64,000 nt of DNA from Xanthobacteraceae bacterium (GCA_030041005.1 JASHOR010000131.1:140692-204691), one strand, 5' to 3'; positions 1 to 9,057 are shown, numbered from the stretch's first letter. Made by a program: numbers and translations. The notes: generated from the letters alone by a model not told the origin.

Positions 1-730
1 TGAGGGCGAGCGCCAGATCGAAACGCGCCTGATGATCGAGCGGGTTGGCGGCAACCTTCTGTTCGAGTTCGCCGAGCGGCCCCACCGTCTTGGCCTGCTC
101 GGCAAGTTCGAGCGCCGCGCGCGCCGCCGCGACAGATGATTCATTGCGCTTGGGCTCGGGGACCATGGCGAGTGTCTGCCGCGCCTGGTCGAGAGCGCCG
201 GTCTCGACATAGCAGCGCGCCAAACCGGCGAGCGCATGCACGTTGCCGCTGTCTTCGGCAAGCAGTTGCGCATACAGGTCGGCGGCGCCGGCGGGATCGC
301 CGTCGACCAGGGCGGCGTCGGCTGATTTCAGCAGATCCTGGGCCTCGCCGCCGATGCGATCTTTGGTGAGCCGCTCGAGGAAAGCCATGACCTGACTCTC
401 CGGCAGCGCCCCCATGAAGCCGTCGGCCGGTTGTCCGTTGACGAAGGCGATGACGGCCGGAATCGACTGGATTCCCAGTTGCCCTGGGATGGCGGGGTGC
501 TCGTCGATGTTCATCTTGACGAGCTTCACCTTGCCCTTGGCTGTCCTTACCGCCTTCTCCAACACCGGAGTAAGCTGCTTGCACGGGCCGCACCACGGCG
601 CCCAGAAATCCACCAGAACCGGCTGACGTTTGGATTCCTCGATGACGTCCTTCACGAAGGTCTGTGTCGTTGTGTCCTTGACGAGCGCGTCCGCGGCGGT
701 GGTGGCGGCGGTTTGAGATGGCTGCAACAT
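1..730 (-). CDS. thioredoxin-TPR co-chaperone (YbbN/CnoX-like), 3' end outside window
   Basis: The reading frame is open from an ATG at 730 to the window edge, about 243 codons. An N-terminal thioredoxin fold (about residues 20-125) carries the active site WCGPC at 46-50, preceded by VDFWAP, and the cis-proline segment IQSIPAVIAF. After it come alpha-helical repeats with TPR character (ADLYAQLLAEDSGNVHALAGLARCY is part of one). This fusion is the YbbN/CnoX family, cytosolic holdases that bind unfolded or oxidised clients and pass them to DnaK or GroEL. E. coli YbbN has a degenerate SxxC site; this protein keeps both cysteines, so it may have redox activity. The family call is firm; the C-terminus cannot be judged. 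Confidence 0.88.
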   Translation of the reverse strand, partial: MLQPSQTAATTAADALVKDTTTQTFVKDVIEESKRQPVLVDFWAPWCGPCKQLTPVLEKAVRTAKGKVKLVKMNIDEHPAIPGQLGIQSIPAVIAFVNGQPADGFMGALPESQVMAFLERLTKDRIGGEAQDLLKSADAALVDGDPAGAADLYAQLLAEDSGNVHALAGLARCYVETGALDQARQTLAMVPEPKRNESSVAAARAALELAEQAKTVGPLGELEQKVAANPLDHQARFDLALAL

Positions 731-976
731 TTGGCTTGATACGCTTTCCCGTTAGGCCCCATCGGGGCGCAACACGCCTCCTGCGGCGGGCTCGAGATAT
801 GGCCGTCGGGCGGGCAGAGCGGCCATTCGAAACCCAAACCGCAGAAAAATCAGCTTCTTACCCGTACCCCCGATACGAAGCTCGCAACCAAGCGCCCCTC
901 GCCCCGCGAACTTTGGTATCGGTGTACGGCTTGCCTGATTAAATGGGAAGACAAGGGGTGAATGCAATTGCGGTTT

Positions 977-1489
977 TCAAGCCGTTCCCCCGGCCAGGGG
1001 CTCGATCCGGGGCTCATGCCCGGTCGCCGCCAGGAACCTAAGCAGGTCCTGGCGCGAAATCGTCGTCGTGGCGGTATTGCGCAGCGGATGAAAATTGAGC
1101 ACCTCGTGCGCCATCATGGTCGCGTCCAGCACGACGGTCACCTGCAAAAGCGTGTCGTTGATGACGGCAAACGGAGTGACCGAGCCTGGCTCGACGCCGA
1201 GCAGGTTGCGCAGCAGCTCGGCGGAGCCGAAGGAAAAGCGGCCGGAGGCGCCGAGCGGCCGGTGCAGCGATTTCAATTCGACCGCCGCATCCTCGAGCGT
1301 CACCAGCAAAAATGCGCTGCCCTTCTTGTCGCGCACAAACAGGTTCTTGGAGTGGGCTCCGGGAATTCGTCCGCGCAGCGCCCGCGATTCCTCAACCGTA
1401 AACAGCGGCGGATGACTGACGGTCCTGTGGCCGATGTGAAGACGATCCAGATAGGCGAACAGATCGTCGGGCGAGGTGGCCATCGGCAT
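977..1489 (-). CDS. YbaK/EbsC-domain prolyl-tRNA editing protein (PrdX/ProXp-ala type)
   Basis: A 170-residue single-domain protein of the YbaK/prolyl-tRNA-synthetase-associated family. Visible family segments are an N-terminal DLFAYLDRLHI helix followed by VSHPPLFTVEES, the KNLFVRDKKGSAFLLV strand pair, a mid-protein GRFSFGSAELL, GSVTPFAVIND, and the C-terminal MMAHEVLNFHPLRNTATTTI. Free-standing members hydrolyse Ala-tRNA(Pro) made by mistake by ProRS. The lysine of the KNLFVRDKK stretch matches the conserved catalytic-region lysine of the family. It is transcribed toward the thioredoxin gene, with 246 bp between them in which I see no gene. The exact mischarged substrate (Ala or another) cannot be read from sequence. 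Confidence 0.85.
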   Translation of the reverse strand: MPMATSPDDLFAYLDRLHIGHRTVSHPPLFTVEESRALRGRIPGAHSKNLFVRDKKGSAFLLVTLEDAAVELKSLHRPLGASGRFSFGSAELLRNLLGVEPGSVTPFAVINDTLLQVTVVLDATMMAHEVLNFHPLRNTATTTISRQDLLRFLAATGHEPRIEPLAGGTA

Positions 1490-1661
1490 TCATGAACCCA
1501 ACGGCGTCTCGACCCCCAAGCGGGTCCGCGCCTGCGGCGGGCGCGGGAACGAAGCTTGAGGGGATAGAGACAATGCCATTATCCGGCTGCGGCTTTCGAT
1601 CTTGAGGGTTGGTAAAGGAGTTCGCGATTGAATTCCAGCGACCCGGCGCGCCGGACGGCAG

Positions 1662-1690
1662 TTGCAAAACGCCGCGCTCTTTGGCATAGA
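1662..1690 (+). promoter_or_regulatory. candidate sigma-70 promoter of tRNA-Gly
   Basis: TTGCAA at 1662-1667 and CATAGA at 1685-1690 are separated by 17 nt. The predicted start would lie about 45 nt before the mature tRNA, leaving room for a 5' leader removed by RNase P. Both hexamers are imperfect; the call rests on spacing and position. Confidence 0.35.
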
Positions 1691-1740
1691 GCTTGGCAGC
1701 GGCATGGCGCCAACGGGCGGCCGTCCTACTCTCTTTGGAT

Positions 1741-1815
1741 GCGGGTGTAGCTCAGGGGTAGAGCACAACCTTGCCAAGGTTGGGGTCGAGGGTTCGAATC
1801 CCTTCGCCCGCTCCA
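1741..1815 (+). tRNA. tRNA-Gly(GCC)
   Basis: A 75-nt cloverleaf including an encoded 3' CCA. The acceptor stem pairs 1741-1747 (GCGGGTG) with 1805-1811 (CGCCCGC, one G-U pair), followed by discriminator T1812 and CCA. The D-arm has the standard TAGCTCAGGGGTAGAGCA. The anticodon stem is CAACC/GGTTG with loop TTGCCAA, giving anticodon GCC at 1773-1775. The T-arm GAGGGTTCGAATCCCTT is canonical. It decodes GGC/GGT glycine codons. It stands alone between the editing protein and the first ABC transporter cluster. Confidence 0.97.
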
Positions 1816-1960
1816 ATTCCAGCGGATATGTCGGCGACGCCGCCAGATGAAGTGCTGCGCGACGATATCACGCACAACATGCGGAGCTCTGCGGCCTTAC
1901 GTTTGCAGCTTCGGTTTTCGATATTAGCCAAACAACAGCAGACATCGGGAGGACCTGGTC

Positions 1961-2962
1961 ATGGCAACAAGGCGCTCATTATTGCTGGCTAGTCTCGGCT
2001 CGCTCACCGCGGCCGCCGGCGCGCGACTCCCGGCTCGCGCAGCGCCTGCTCTGCAAAAGATAAAGATCGTCATTCCACAACAGAGCGTGTTCGTCTTGAA
2101 CTATTTCGGCGCCAAGGACGCCGGAGTCTTTGCCAAGTACGGCATCGATCTGGACGTCGATGCTCGTCCTTTCGCCGGGTTTCTGGCCGGCCTCCCGAGC
2201 AAGGAATGCCTGGCGGTGACGTACTCAGGCATCGACGCCATCGAGAAAATAAACGAAGGTATCGATTGGGCGATCATCGGCGGTGGCCTCACCGTGGTGC
2301 AGAACGTGCTCGTCCCCAAAAATTCGCCTTTCAAAACACCTGCCGATCTTCGCGGCAAGCGGTTCGGCACGTTCTCCACCGGTGCCGGTTCTTTCAAGTG
2401 CGTTAGGGCGGCCCTGATCGACGGTTACAAGGTTGACGTCATCAAAGATACCAAGTTGCAGCAGGTGGCGGGGCCGGCGCTGACCAAGCTCGTGGAGGAC
2501 GGACAACTGGATGCCATGATGAATATCTCGTCGCTCAATCTGGCGGCGGAGGCACAGACCGACAAATTCCGTGTTCTGTTCTCGCCAAACGATTATTGGA
2601 AGCAGAAGACGGGTTATCCGATCGTGTGGGCGGCGCCCCTTGTCGCCTGGCGAAGCTGGATCAACGAGGACAAGACGCGGGCGGAGAATTTCGCCAAGGC
2701 GACGGCTGCGTCGTTCCAGTGGCTGGAAAAGCCGGAGAACCTTGAGACCGCCGTGAAGAATCACGGCGCGCTCGCCGGGGTGACCAAGCCCGAAGATGTC
2801 GCCGAATACAAGGATTGGCTGCAGCATAAAGACATGTTCATGACCGACTGGAGCCGCAAAGCCGTCGATGCGCAATGGAAATTCCTGGAGGTATGCCAGC
2901 GGGGCGGCGTCATCACCAAGGTTCCGCCCGAGAACAAATACGCCGTGTTCGTGGAGAGCTGA
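1961..2962 (+). CDS. NMT1/THI5-like ABC transporter substrate-binding protein
   Basis: A 333-residue periplasmic binding protein of the SsuA/TauA/NrtA/THI5 superfamily. The N-terminus MATRRSLLLASLGSLTAAAG ends near a PARAAPA cleavage region; the RRS pair makes Tat or Sec export possible. The mature protein begins with the beta-strand IKIVIPQQSVFVL and contains the family pattern GVFAKYGIDLDV and FKTPADLRGKRFGTFSTGAGS. The start ATG has a strong GGGAGGA site just upstream. It is the first gene of a SBP-permease-ATPase-permease operon. The family transports nitrate, alkanesulfonates, pyrimidine thiamine precursors, riboflavin and other compounds; no ligand can be named. No TPP or other riboswitch is visible upstream. 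Confidence 0.87.
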   Translation: MATRRSLLLASLGSLTAAAGARLPARAAPALQKIKIVIPQQSVFVLNYFGAKDAGVFAKYGIDLDVDARPFAGFLAGLPSKECLAVTYSGIDAIEKINEGIDWAIIGGGLTVVQNVLVPKNSPFKTPADLRGKRFGTFSTGAGSFKCVRAALIDGYKVDVIKDTKLQQVAGPALTKLVEDGQLDAMMNISSLNLAAEAQTDKFRVLFSPNDYWKQKTGYPIVWAAPLVAWRSWINEDKTRAENFAKATAASFQWLEKPENLETAVKNHGALAGVTKPEDVAEYKDWLQHKDMFMTDWSRKAVDAQWKFLEVCQRGGVITKVPPENKYAVFVES

Positions 2963-3769
2963 GTGCACGGAAAGCTGCCACCGGGAAAAGCCAAGCGCGG
3001 CCTCCTGTCCGGTTCGCTAGGGCGAATGTTGCCGGGCGCGCTGACGCTCGCCGGCTGTGTCGTCGTGTGGGAAGTGATTTCCCTGTTCTTCTTTCCGGTC
3101 TTTTTCCCCGGCCCGGCGACGCTGCTGGAACGGATGGCGGCGATCTATAGCAGTCCGGCGTCTTACGTCGTGGTGGGGCAAACGCTGGCGCGGATATCCG
3201 AGGGCTTCGTCATATCCATGGTGATCGGGACCGCGCTCGGTCTCGCCATGGGACTCAAGCGCAGCATCGAGGTGTTCTTCGACAGCTGGATCATGGTGCT
3301 GTTGACATTCCCCGCGATCTGCTGGGCTTTTCTTTCCGTGCTGTGGTTCGGCTTGTCCGAGACCGCGCCGATCTTCACGGTCGTTCTCATCGTTTTTCCC
3401 TATGTCGCGATGAACATATGGGCGGGCACCAAGGCGGTGGAGAAAGACCTGATCCTCATGGCGACGGTCTATCGCGCCGACCGTTCGCTCATGCTGCGCA
3501 AAGTGCTGATTCCCCAGCTCATGCCTTACGTGTTTTCGTCGCTGCGCATATCGCTGTCATTGTCGTGGAAGATCGTGCTGGTTGCCGAGGCATTCGGGGT
3601 GGGCAGCGGGGTCGGTCAGCAGTTGACTTATTGGTTCCAGGAGACGCGGGTGGACATGATGCTTGCCTGGGGCGTGAGTTTCATGATCGTAATGGTTTTG
3701 ATCGATCTTTTGGTCTTCAGAACCTGGGCACGCCGCGTTTTCGCCTGGAGACCGCAACTTGCCGCATGA
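2963..3769 (+). CDS. ABC transporter permease (SsuC/TauC family), first of a pair
   Basis: A 268-residue inner-membrane permease starting at a GTG directly abutting the stop of the binding-protein gene, so translation is probably coupled. About six hydrophobic segments are visible, from LTLAGCVVVWEVISLFFF through MVLLTFPAICWAFLSVLWF to VSFMIVMVLIDLLVF. The cytoplasmic EAA-type coupling loop lies around residues 165-185 (ATVYRADRSLMLRKVLIPQ, followed by LMPYVFSSL). A second, different permease gene follows the ATPase gene, which suggests a heterodimeric pore. Family assignment is firm, substrate unknown. Confidence 0.87.
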   Translation: MHGKLPPGKAKRGLLSGSLGRMLPGALTLAGCVVVWEVISLFFFPVFFPGPATLLERMAAIYSSPASYVVVGQTLARISEGFVISMVIGTALGLAMGLKRSIEVFFDSWIMVLLTFPAICWAFLSVLWFGLSETAPIFTVVLIVFPYVAMNIWAGTKAVEKDLILMATVYRADRSLMLRKVLIPQLMPYVFSSLRISLSLSWKIVLVAEAFGVGSGVGQQLTYWFQETRVDMMLAWGVSFMIVMVLIDLLVFRTWARRVFAWRPQLAA

Positions 3770-3889
3770 GCTGCAGCCGGAGCCGGATCCTGATCTCGGG
3801 AGCCGGGGTGCAAACAAACGTCAGGATTGAAAATGTCCGCGTATCGTGCCGATAACGTTCGCCACATCAGAGCATCCGCGGGGGAGCCC

Positions 3890-4681
3890 ATGAGGCAAAG
3901 TGTGGTGGCGTCATCAGCCATTACCATCGACAAGTTGACGAAACGGTTTCCGTTGCCCGGCGCGGAAGAGAACTTCGTAGTCCTGCAGGATATCAGTCTG
4001 GGGGTGGACGAAGGAAAATTCGTCAGCATTGTCGGTCCTTCGGGCTGCGGGAAATCCACTCTGCTCAACGTGATTGCCGGGATTGAGACTTACGATGCCG
4101 GGTCGGTGATCATCCATACGGGATCGACCAGAGCCGGTGCCGAGCCGCGCATCGGATATGTCTTCCAGAGCCCCCGACTGCTGAATTGGCTGACGGTGGA
4201 GAACAACCTTCACTTTGTTCTTGAAGCACAGAAGGTGCCGCGGCAAAGGTGGCGCGAACTGGTTGCCAGGAACCTGGAAATGGTCGGTCTCGCCGGACAG
4301 GAACGCAATTATCCGCTGAACCTGTCGGGCGGGATGCAGCAGCGCGTGGCGATCGCCCGCGCGCTGGCCATCGAGCCAGATATCCTCCTGATGGACGAGC
4401 CGTTCAGCCATCTCGACGCAATCACGGCGCGGAAGATGCGGCTCGATCTCATGGAGATCCTGCAGCGGGCAAAGCCGACGATCCTGTTCGTGACCCACGA
4501 CCTTTCCGAGGCCGTGTTTCTCTCAGACAGCATCTACATGATGAGCACGAAGCCGGCGCGAATCTTCAAGCGCGTGTCGATCGATATTCCGCGGCCGCGG
4601 CGGCCGGAAGACACGGTGATTCTCGATCTGGAAAAGACCCTGGTGCGCGATTTCTTCAGCGTTGTGGAGGCGAACGATTAG
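3890..4681 (+). CDS. ABC transporter ATP-binding protein (SsuB/NrtD family)
   Basis: A 263-residue nucleotide-binding subunit. Walker A is GPSGCGKST (about residues 49-57), the ABC signature is LSGGMQQRVAIARAL, Walker B plus the catalytic glutamate is ILLMDEPFSHLD, and the switch histidine is in LFVTHDLSEAV. I chose ATG 3890 because GGGGAG precedes it by four bases and the ABC fold starts soon afterwards. An in-frame ATG at 3833, with AGGA upstream, would add 19 residues and cannot be excluded. It lies between two permease genes, with its stop codon directly before the second permease ATG. Confidence 0.9.
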   Translation: MRQSVVASSAITIDKLTKRFPLPGAEENFVVLQDISLGVDEGKFVSIVGPSGCGKSTLLNVIAGIETYDAGSVIIHTGSTRAGAEPRIGYVFQSPRLLNWLTVENNLHFVLEAQKVPRQRWRELVARNLEMVGLAGQERNYPLNLSGGMQQRVAIARALAIEPDILLMDEPFSHLDAITARKMRLDLMEILQRAKPTILFVTHDLSEAVFLSDSIYMMSTKPARIFKRVSIDIPRPRRPEDTVILDLEKTLVRDFFSVVEAND

Positions 4682-5476
4682 ATGGAGCTCCGCCTCAAAA
4701 ACATCGGTCTGCGCGTAAGCTCGATCGTCGTTTTGCTGCTGCTGTGGTGGGCGGCGGCCATGCTCATGCGCGACCCCGAAGTGCTGCCCGGACCGCTGGC
4801 GATCGCCCACACCATCGTTACCGCCCTGAACAGCCGCGGGCCCGAGGGGGAGTCGGCCTATTTCGACATCGGCATCACGTTGGCGCGCATTTTCATTGCG
4901 TTTTGCGCCTCGATGATTGCGGGCGTCGGCATCGGTCTGGCGATGGGATTGAACCGGCTTTTCGAGCGTTCGCTCCTCGCTGTCATCCCGCTCATGCTCA
5001 CGGCTCCGACTCTCCTGATGGTGTTCGTCGCCATCATGTGGTTCGGCTACAGCGAAGCTGGCGGTTTGATCGCCGTCATGGCCGTGGTCACGCCATTCGT
5101 CGCGGTGAACATGTACGAGGGCACCAAGGCCATGGATAAGTCCCTCATTGAAATGGCGGTAACCTTCAAGGCGGGACGTTATCTTTTGCTGCGCAACGTC
5201 TATATTCCGCAACTCATGCCGTACATCTTCTCTGCTCTCCGCTATGCGTTCGGCCAGACCTGGAAGATCGTGGCACTGGCGGAAACCTTCGGTCTCAAAT
5301 TCGGGATCGGTTACATGTTCTTTTTCTGGTTCGAGCAATTTGACATCAAGCAGACGTTGGCCTGGATCATGATCTTTGTCATTTTGATGCTGGTTTTGGA
5401 GCATGGCGTGTTTGCCCGCCTGGAGGGCCGGGCGTTCGCGTGGCGAAATTCGTCACTGGTGCGCGGACGAGCGTAA
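4682..5476 (+). CDS. ABC transporter permease (SsuC/TauC family), second of a pair
   Basis: A 264-residue inner-membrane permease whose ATG follows the ATPase stop codon without a gap. It has about six hydrophobic stretches (for example SSIVVLLLLWWAAAML, MIAGVGIGLAMGL, LMLTAPTLLMVFVAIMWF and TLAWIMIFVILMLVL). The EAA-like loop is VTFKAGRYLLLRNVYIPQ, then LMPYIFSAL. It is clearly homologous to the permease at 2963-3769 in the loop but differs over the rest, in keeping with a heterodimer. It is the last gene of the transporter operon; the MFS gene starts 49 bp later on the same strand and may be cotranscribed. Confidence 0.87.
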   Translation: MELRLKNIGLRVSSIVVLLLLWWAAAMLMRDPEVLPGPLAIAHTIVTALNSRGPEGESAYFDIGITLARIFIAFCASMIAGVGIGLAMGLNRLFERSLLAVIPLMLTAPTLLMVFVAIMWFGYSEAGGLIAVMAVVTPFVAVNMYEGTKAMDKSLIEMAVTFKAGRYLLLRNVYIPQLMPYIFSALRYAFGQTWKIVALAETFGLKFGIGYMFFFWFEQFDIKQTLAWIMIFVILMLVLEHGVFARLEGRAFAWRNSSLVRGRA

Positions 5477-5525
5477 TATCCCGTAAGCTTTTGGCTCGGC
5501 GGAGCCCGTTCCTGATCGAAAAATC

Positions 5526-6746
5526 ATGCCCGTCGTTTCAGCCAGCCGTCAGTTCGGCATGCTCCTTTTGCTGTGGCTTGCCGGCGTGTGTCTGCGGGTC
5601 ACCGTACTCGCGATCCCGCCCGTCGTGCCGCTGCTGCACGTCGACCTGCATCTGTCGGAGACTGGAATTGGCTGGCTGTCGAGCCTGCCGCCGATGCTGT
5701 TTGCCATCGCGGCGGTACCCGGTTCGCTGTTGATCGCGCGGTTGGGGCTTGTACCGGCGCTGTTGATCGGCCTGCTGCTCAATGCGTTCGGTTCGGCTGC
5801 GCGCGGCGCGATTGCGCAAGTGCCGTTTCTTTATGGGGCGACGATGGTGATGGCGGCCGGCATTTCGATCACGCAGCCAACCCTGCCGCCGCTGGTGCGG
5901 GCCTGGTTTCCTGACCGCGCTGCCTTCGCCACCGCCGTGTACATGAACGGGCTGCTGCTGGGCGAAATCCTGGCCGTCAGCCTCACCATCCCTGTTGTGC
6001 TGCCGCTGGTTCACGAGAGCTGGCGTTGGAGTTTCGTCGTCTGGTCGGCGCCGGTATTGGTGACCGCGTTGCTCTTCGCCTGCTGCGCGCCGCGCGGTGC
6101 GGTTGCCAAGCCCGAACCGGACGCCGCGCCGGCGGTCTCGAGGGCGGAGCAGGCGAGGGCGCAAGCCTGGTGGCCGGATTGGCGCCAGCCGGTGATCTGG
6201 CGGCTCGGCCTCATTCTCGGCAGTGTCAATGCGACCTACTTCGTCAGCAACGCCTTCCTGCCCGACTATGTGACCGCTGCCGGCCGGCCTGATCTGATCA
6301 GCAGCGCTCTGGCTGCGATCAACATTGGTCAATTGCCGGCATCGTTTCTCGCTTTGGCCTTTGCCGACCGGCTGGTGACCCGGCCATCGGCCTACATTGC
6401 GGCCGCCCTGCTGTCCCTTCTCAGCGTGCTCGGCATGATATTCATGAGAGGCGACTGGATTGTCGTCTGGTCGGGCGTGCTCGGCTTTACCAATGCAACG
6501 ACGCTGATCTTGGCGTTCGCGCTGCCGTCCATGCTCAGCGCCCCTGACGAGGTGCACCGAATCTCTGCCGGCATGTTCACCATCAGTTACGGCATCGCGA
6601 TGTCGCTCTCCGTGCTGGGCGGCTGGCTCTGGGACGCTACGCGGTTGCCGGCCGCGGGCTTTGCGCCCATCGTGCTTTGCGGCCTTGTCATTGTCGCGTT
6701 GTCCTCCACAGTGCGGCGCTCCGGGAGCCGACCCGGCCCTGCATAG
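5526..6746 (+). CDS. MFS transporter, CynX/NimT-like
   Basis: A 406-residue major facilitator with two six-helix halves. The first half has the pattern PPVVPLLHVDLHLSETGIGWLSSLP, characteristic of the CynX/NimT (YeaN) branch, and the loop 2-3 glycine/arginine motif is represented by LIARLG. A hydrophilic central loop lies at about 190-220 (AKPEPDAAPAVSRAEQARAQ). The second half starts at VIWRLGLILGSVNATYF. CynX and NimT relatives move cyanate, nitroimidazoles or unknown solutes, often as exporters. It follows the ABC operon on the same strand, which could mean a linked substrate, but nothing in the sequence fixes direction or ligand. The ribosome binding site is weak. Confidence 0.83.
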   Translation: MPVVSASRQFGMLLLLWLAGVCLRVTVLAIPPVVPLLHVDLHLSETGIGWLSSLPPMLFAIAAVPGSLLIARLGLVPALLIGLLLNAFGSAARGAIAQVPFLYGATMVMAAGISITQPTLPPLVRAWFPDRAAFATAVYMNGLLLGEILAVSLTIPVVLPLVHESWRWSFVVWSAPVLVTALLFACCAPRGAVAKPEPDAAPAVSRAEQARAQAWWPDWRQPVIWRLGLILGSVNATYFVSNAFLPDYVTAAGRPDLISSALAAINIGQLPASFLALAFADRLVTRPSAYIAAALLSLLSVLGMIFMRGDWIVVWSGVLGFTNATTLILAFALPSMLSAPDEVHRISAGMFTISYGIAMSLSVLGGWLWDATRLPAAGFAPIVLCGLVIVALSSTVRRSGSRPGPA

Positions 6747-6825
6747 GGCATCGGCTGGCGATGGTCGATCATCCGGATCGCCTTCCCGCCGGAAACGATT
6801 AACCGCGAGGCGCTCCAAGTGCCCC

Positions 6826-6861
6826 GGACCGGGTCAGATTTATGAGTTTTGACCCTGGTCC
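6826..6861. repeat. inverted repeat between MFS gene and DUF4118 gene
   Basis: GGACCGGGTCA (6826-6836) faces TGACCCTGGTCC (6850-6861), complementary except for one bulged base, around a 13-nt AT-richer loop. It could end transcription of the MFS gene, but neither strand has a clear T-run after it. Confidence 0.4.
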
Positions 6862-6894
6862 TGTCCCCAGCCCATCGGTAATATCGCCCCAGTC

Positions 6895-7287
6895 ATGAAG
6901 GACCTGACTGCAGCGATTTCGAGGGGACTGGCGCGATCGGCCTTGCCTGTCGCCGTTGCGGTGGCCGTCGTATGCGTCCTCACCGCGATCCTTTGGTACA
7001 CCGGCCGGATTGGTGTTTGCCCGCACGATCCGGTGTTTTTCTTTTTGCTTCCTGTAACTCTGGTGGCGCTGCGCTACGGCACCGCTCCGGCGATCGTCGC
7101 CATCCTTGCGTCATTTGCCTGTGCTGACTTCTTTCTTTATCAGCCTCTATATACGCTGGACATCTGCAGCCGCGCCGAACTCGGCGATCTGACGATCTTC
7201 TCCGTTTTGGCGGCGCTCTCGGTGAAGGCTGCAAGCGAATTGTCCGGGCTGTTCCGCAAAGCGAAGGACAGCACGGGCCTCGGCTGA
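6895..7287 (+). CDS. small DUF4118 (KdpD-type transmembrane domain) protein
   Basis: A 130-residue membrane protein resembling the four-helix transmembrane sensor module of KdpD and related histidine kinases (DUF4118). Hydrophobic segments are LPVAVAVAVVCVLTAILWY, VFFFLLPVTLVALRYG and APAIVAILASFACADFFLY. The family-typical FACADFFLYQPLYTL follows the third, then an amphipathic helix DLTIFSVLAALSVKAASEL. No kinase, GAF or PAS domain follows; the protein ends about 15 residues after the last helix. It is therefore a stand-alone sensor-like membrane domain rather than a truncated kinase by an obvious frameshift. Its stop lies 42 bp before the TPR gene on the same strand. Function unknown. Confidence 0.7.
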   Translation: MKDLTAAISRGLARSALPVAVAVAVVCVLTAILWYTGRIGVCPHDPVFFFLLPVTLVALRYGTAPAIVAILASFACADFFLYQPLYTLDICSRAELGDLTIFSVLAALSVKAASELSGLFRKAKDSTGLG

Positions 7288-7329
7288 TCTTACGTGGCGC
7301 CCGTGAGGAGCCCGGGCCAAGAGCCAGGA

Positions 7330-9057
7330 ATGGACCGCTTCAACCTTGGTACCCATTCGCGGACGATTTCTACGAAATCGCCGGAAGCGCAGCGCTGGTT
7401 CGATCTCGGACTGAATTGGTGTTTTGGATTCAACAAGAACGAAGGCATCAAGTGTTTTCGCCAAGCTCTCCAGTTCGATCCCACTTGCGCGATGGCGCTT
7501 TGGGGAATCGCTTACGGCAGCGGGCCATTTTATAATCTGACCTGGCGCGAGCACGGCGAGGAGGAGGCGAATGCCGCCACGAGAGCCGGCTTTGAGCACA
7601 TTCAGGCTGCGCGTGCCCTTTCGGCGAAGGCGACTGAGGTCGAGAACCGCCTGATCGAGGCGATGGCCTTGCGCTTCCAGAAGCCGCATGCCGTCCCTGC
7701 AGAAGAATTCGATCGTTGGGACGATGATTACGCAGCCGAATTGCGCAGGGTTCATACCCATTATCCTGACGACCAGGATGTCATGGCGCTTTTTGTCGAG
7801 GCGTTGATCATGCGAACGCCGCGACGATTGTGGAACGTCAAGACGGGCTTGCCGGCCGTGAACTCGGATGTGATCGAGGCACTTCAGGTGTGCGATCGGG
7901 CGTTCGAACTCGCCGACCGGAGCGGGAGCCAGTTGCATCCCGCAATTATCCACCTGCAAATTCACGCTCTGGAAATGTCGAACACGCCGGAGCGCGCGAT
8001 GCGCTCGGCGGACAACCTTGCCACGATGTGTCCCGACGCTGGCCACATGAATCACATGCCGGGGCATGTTTACATGCTGTGTGGCGATTATCAGAAGGTG
8101 AGGGCCACCAGCGAAAGGGCGATCGCCGCCGATGACAAGTATCTCGATTATGCCGGGCCATTGACGTTCTACACGGTCGCCTGCGCGCATGACCTCCATT
8201 TGATGATGTATGCCTGCATGTTCATGGGCAGGTACAAGGACTCGATCGACGCGGCGAACAAGCTGTGCCGGCTGCTGACCAAGGAGGTCCTTGGCGCCAA
8301 AGGGCGCCCCAAGTTCACGATGAGCCTTGAAGGCTATTATTCGATGAAAACGCACGTCATGGTGCGCTTTGGTCGCTGGCGGGAGCTCGTCGACGAACCA
8401 TTGCCGGACGATCCGGACTTATATGCCGTGACGACGGCGATGCATCATTATGGCAAAGCCATCGCCCATGCGACTCTGAAAGAGTTCGACCACGCCGACC
8501 GAGAGCGGGAGCGCTTCGCCCAGAGCGTCCGGCGCATTCCCGATCATTATCGGTTTTTCAACAACGGGGCGCACACGATTCTTGCGGTCGGCGAAATGAT
8601 GATGGAAGGAGAACTGGCCTATCACAAACGCGACTATGAAGTCGCTTTCGTCCATCTGCGGGAAGCCGTGCGCCGTGACGACGATCTCGAATATATCGAG
8701 CCGTGGGCTTGGATGCATCCGCCGCGGCATGCGCTCGCGGCGCTGCTCCTCGAGCAGGACCAGCTCGACGAAGCTGAAGAAGTTTATCGTGACGATCTTG
8801 GGTTAAGCGGCAAAATTCAGCGTTGCGCTCAACATCCTGACAATGTCTGGGCGCTCCATGGATTGGTCGAATGCTTGCGACGGCGTGGCGAGCGGGCCGA
8901 ACTGTCGGCATTGCAGAAGAAGCTCGACATTGCGCTCGCCTCGGCGGACGTGCCGATTACATCCTCGTGCATGTGCCGCACCAGCGTCGCATCGCTCTCC
9001 GGCCACTGTTGTCATCAGGGTGTGAACGGCGATCCCCAGATCAGCCGCAAGGCTTGA
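7330..9057 (+). CDS. large tetratricopeptide repeat protein
   Basis: A 575-residue soluble helical-repeat protein. The N-terminus AQRWFDLGLNWCFGFNKNEGIKCF and the following LQFDPTCAMALWGIAYG are a classic TPR pair. The central MNHMPGHVYMLCGDYQKV is a signature of this bacterial TPR family, and later repeats include ALLLEQDQLDEAEEVYRDDL. No signal peptide is visible, so it is probably cytoplasmic. I chose ATG 7330; an in-frame GTG at 7294 would add 12 residues. Such proteins act as scaffolds or have no assigned role. It is convergent with the second ABC cluster, with only 13 bp between stop codons, and its last 45 residues are poorly repeat-like. Confidence 0.8.
   Translation: MDRFNLGTHSRTISTKSPEAQRWFDLGLNWCFGFNKNEGIKCFRQALQFDPTCAMALWGIAYGSGPFYNLTWREHGEEEANAATRAGFEHIQAARALSAKATEVENRLIEAMALRFQKPHAVPAEEFDRWDDDYAAELRRVHTHYPDDQDVMALFVEALIMRTPRRLWNVKTGLPAVNSDVIEALQVCDRAFELADRSGSQLHPAIIHLQIHALEMSNTPERAMRSADNLATMCPDAGHMNHMPGHVYMLCGDYQKVRATSERAIAADDKYLDYAGPLTFYTVACAHDLHLMMYACMFMGRYKDSIDAANKLCRLLTKEVLGAKGRPKFTMSLEGYYSMKTHVMVRFGRWRELVDEPLPDDPDLYAVTTAMHHYGKAIAHATLKEFDHADRERERFAQSVRRIPDHYRFFNNGAHTILAVGEMMMEGELAYHKRDYEVAFVHLREAVRRDDDLEYIEPWAWMHPPRHALAALLLEQDQLDEAEEVYRDDLGLSGKIQRCAQHPDNVWALHGLVECLRRRGERAELSALQKKLDIALASADVPITSSCMCRTSVASLSGHCCHQGVNGDPQISRKA

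Noticed and set aside
141..596. 151-codon minus-strand open frame in the thioredoxin region
   Set aside because: The true gene is on the same strand in another frame with WCGPC and TPR motifs and stays open to the window edge.
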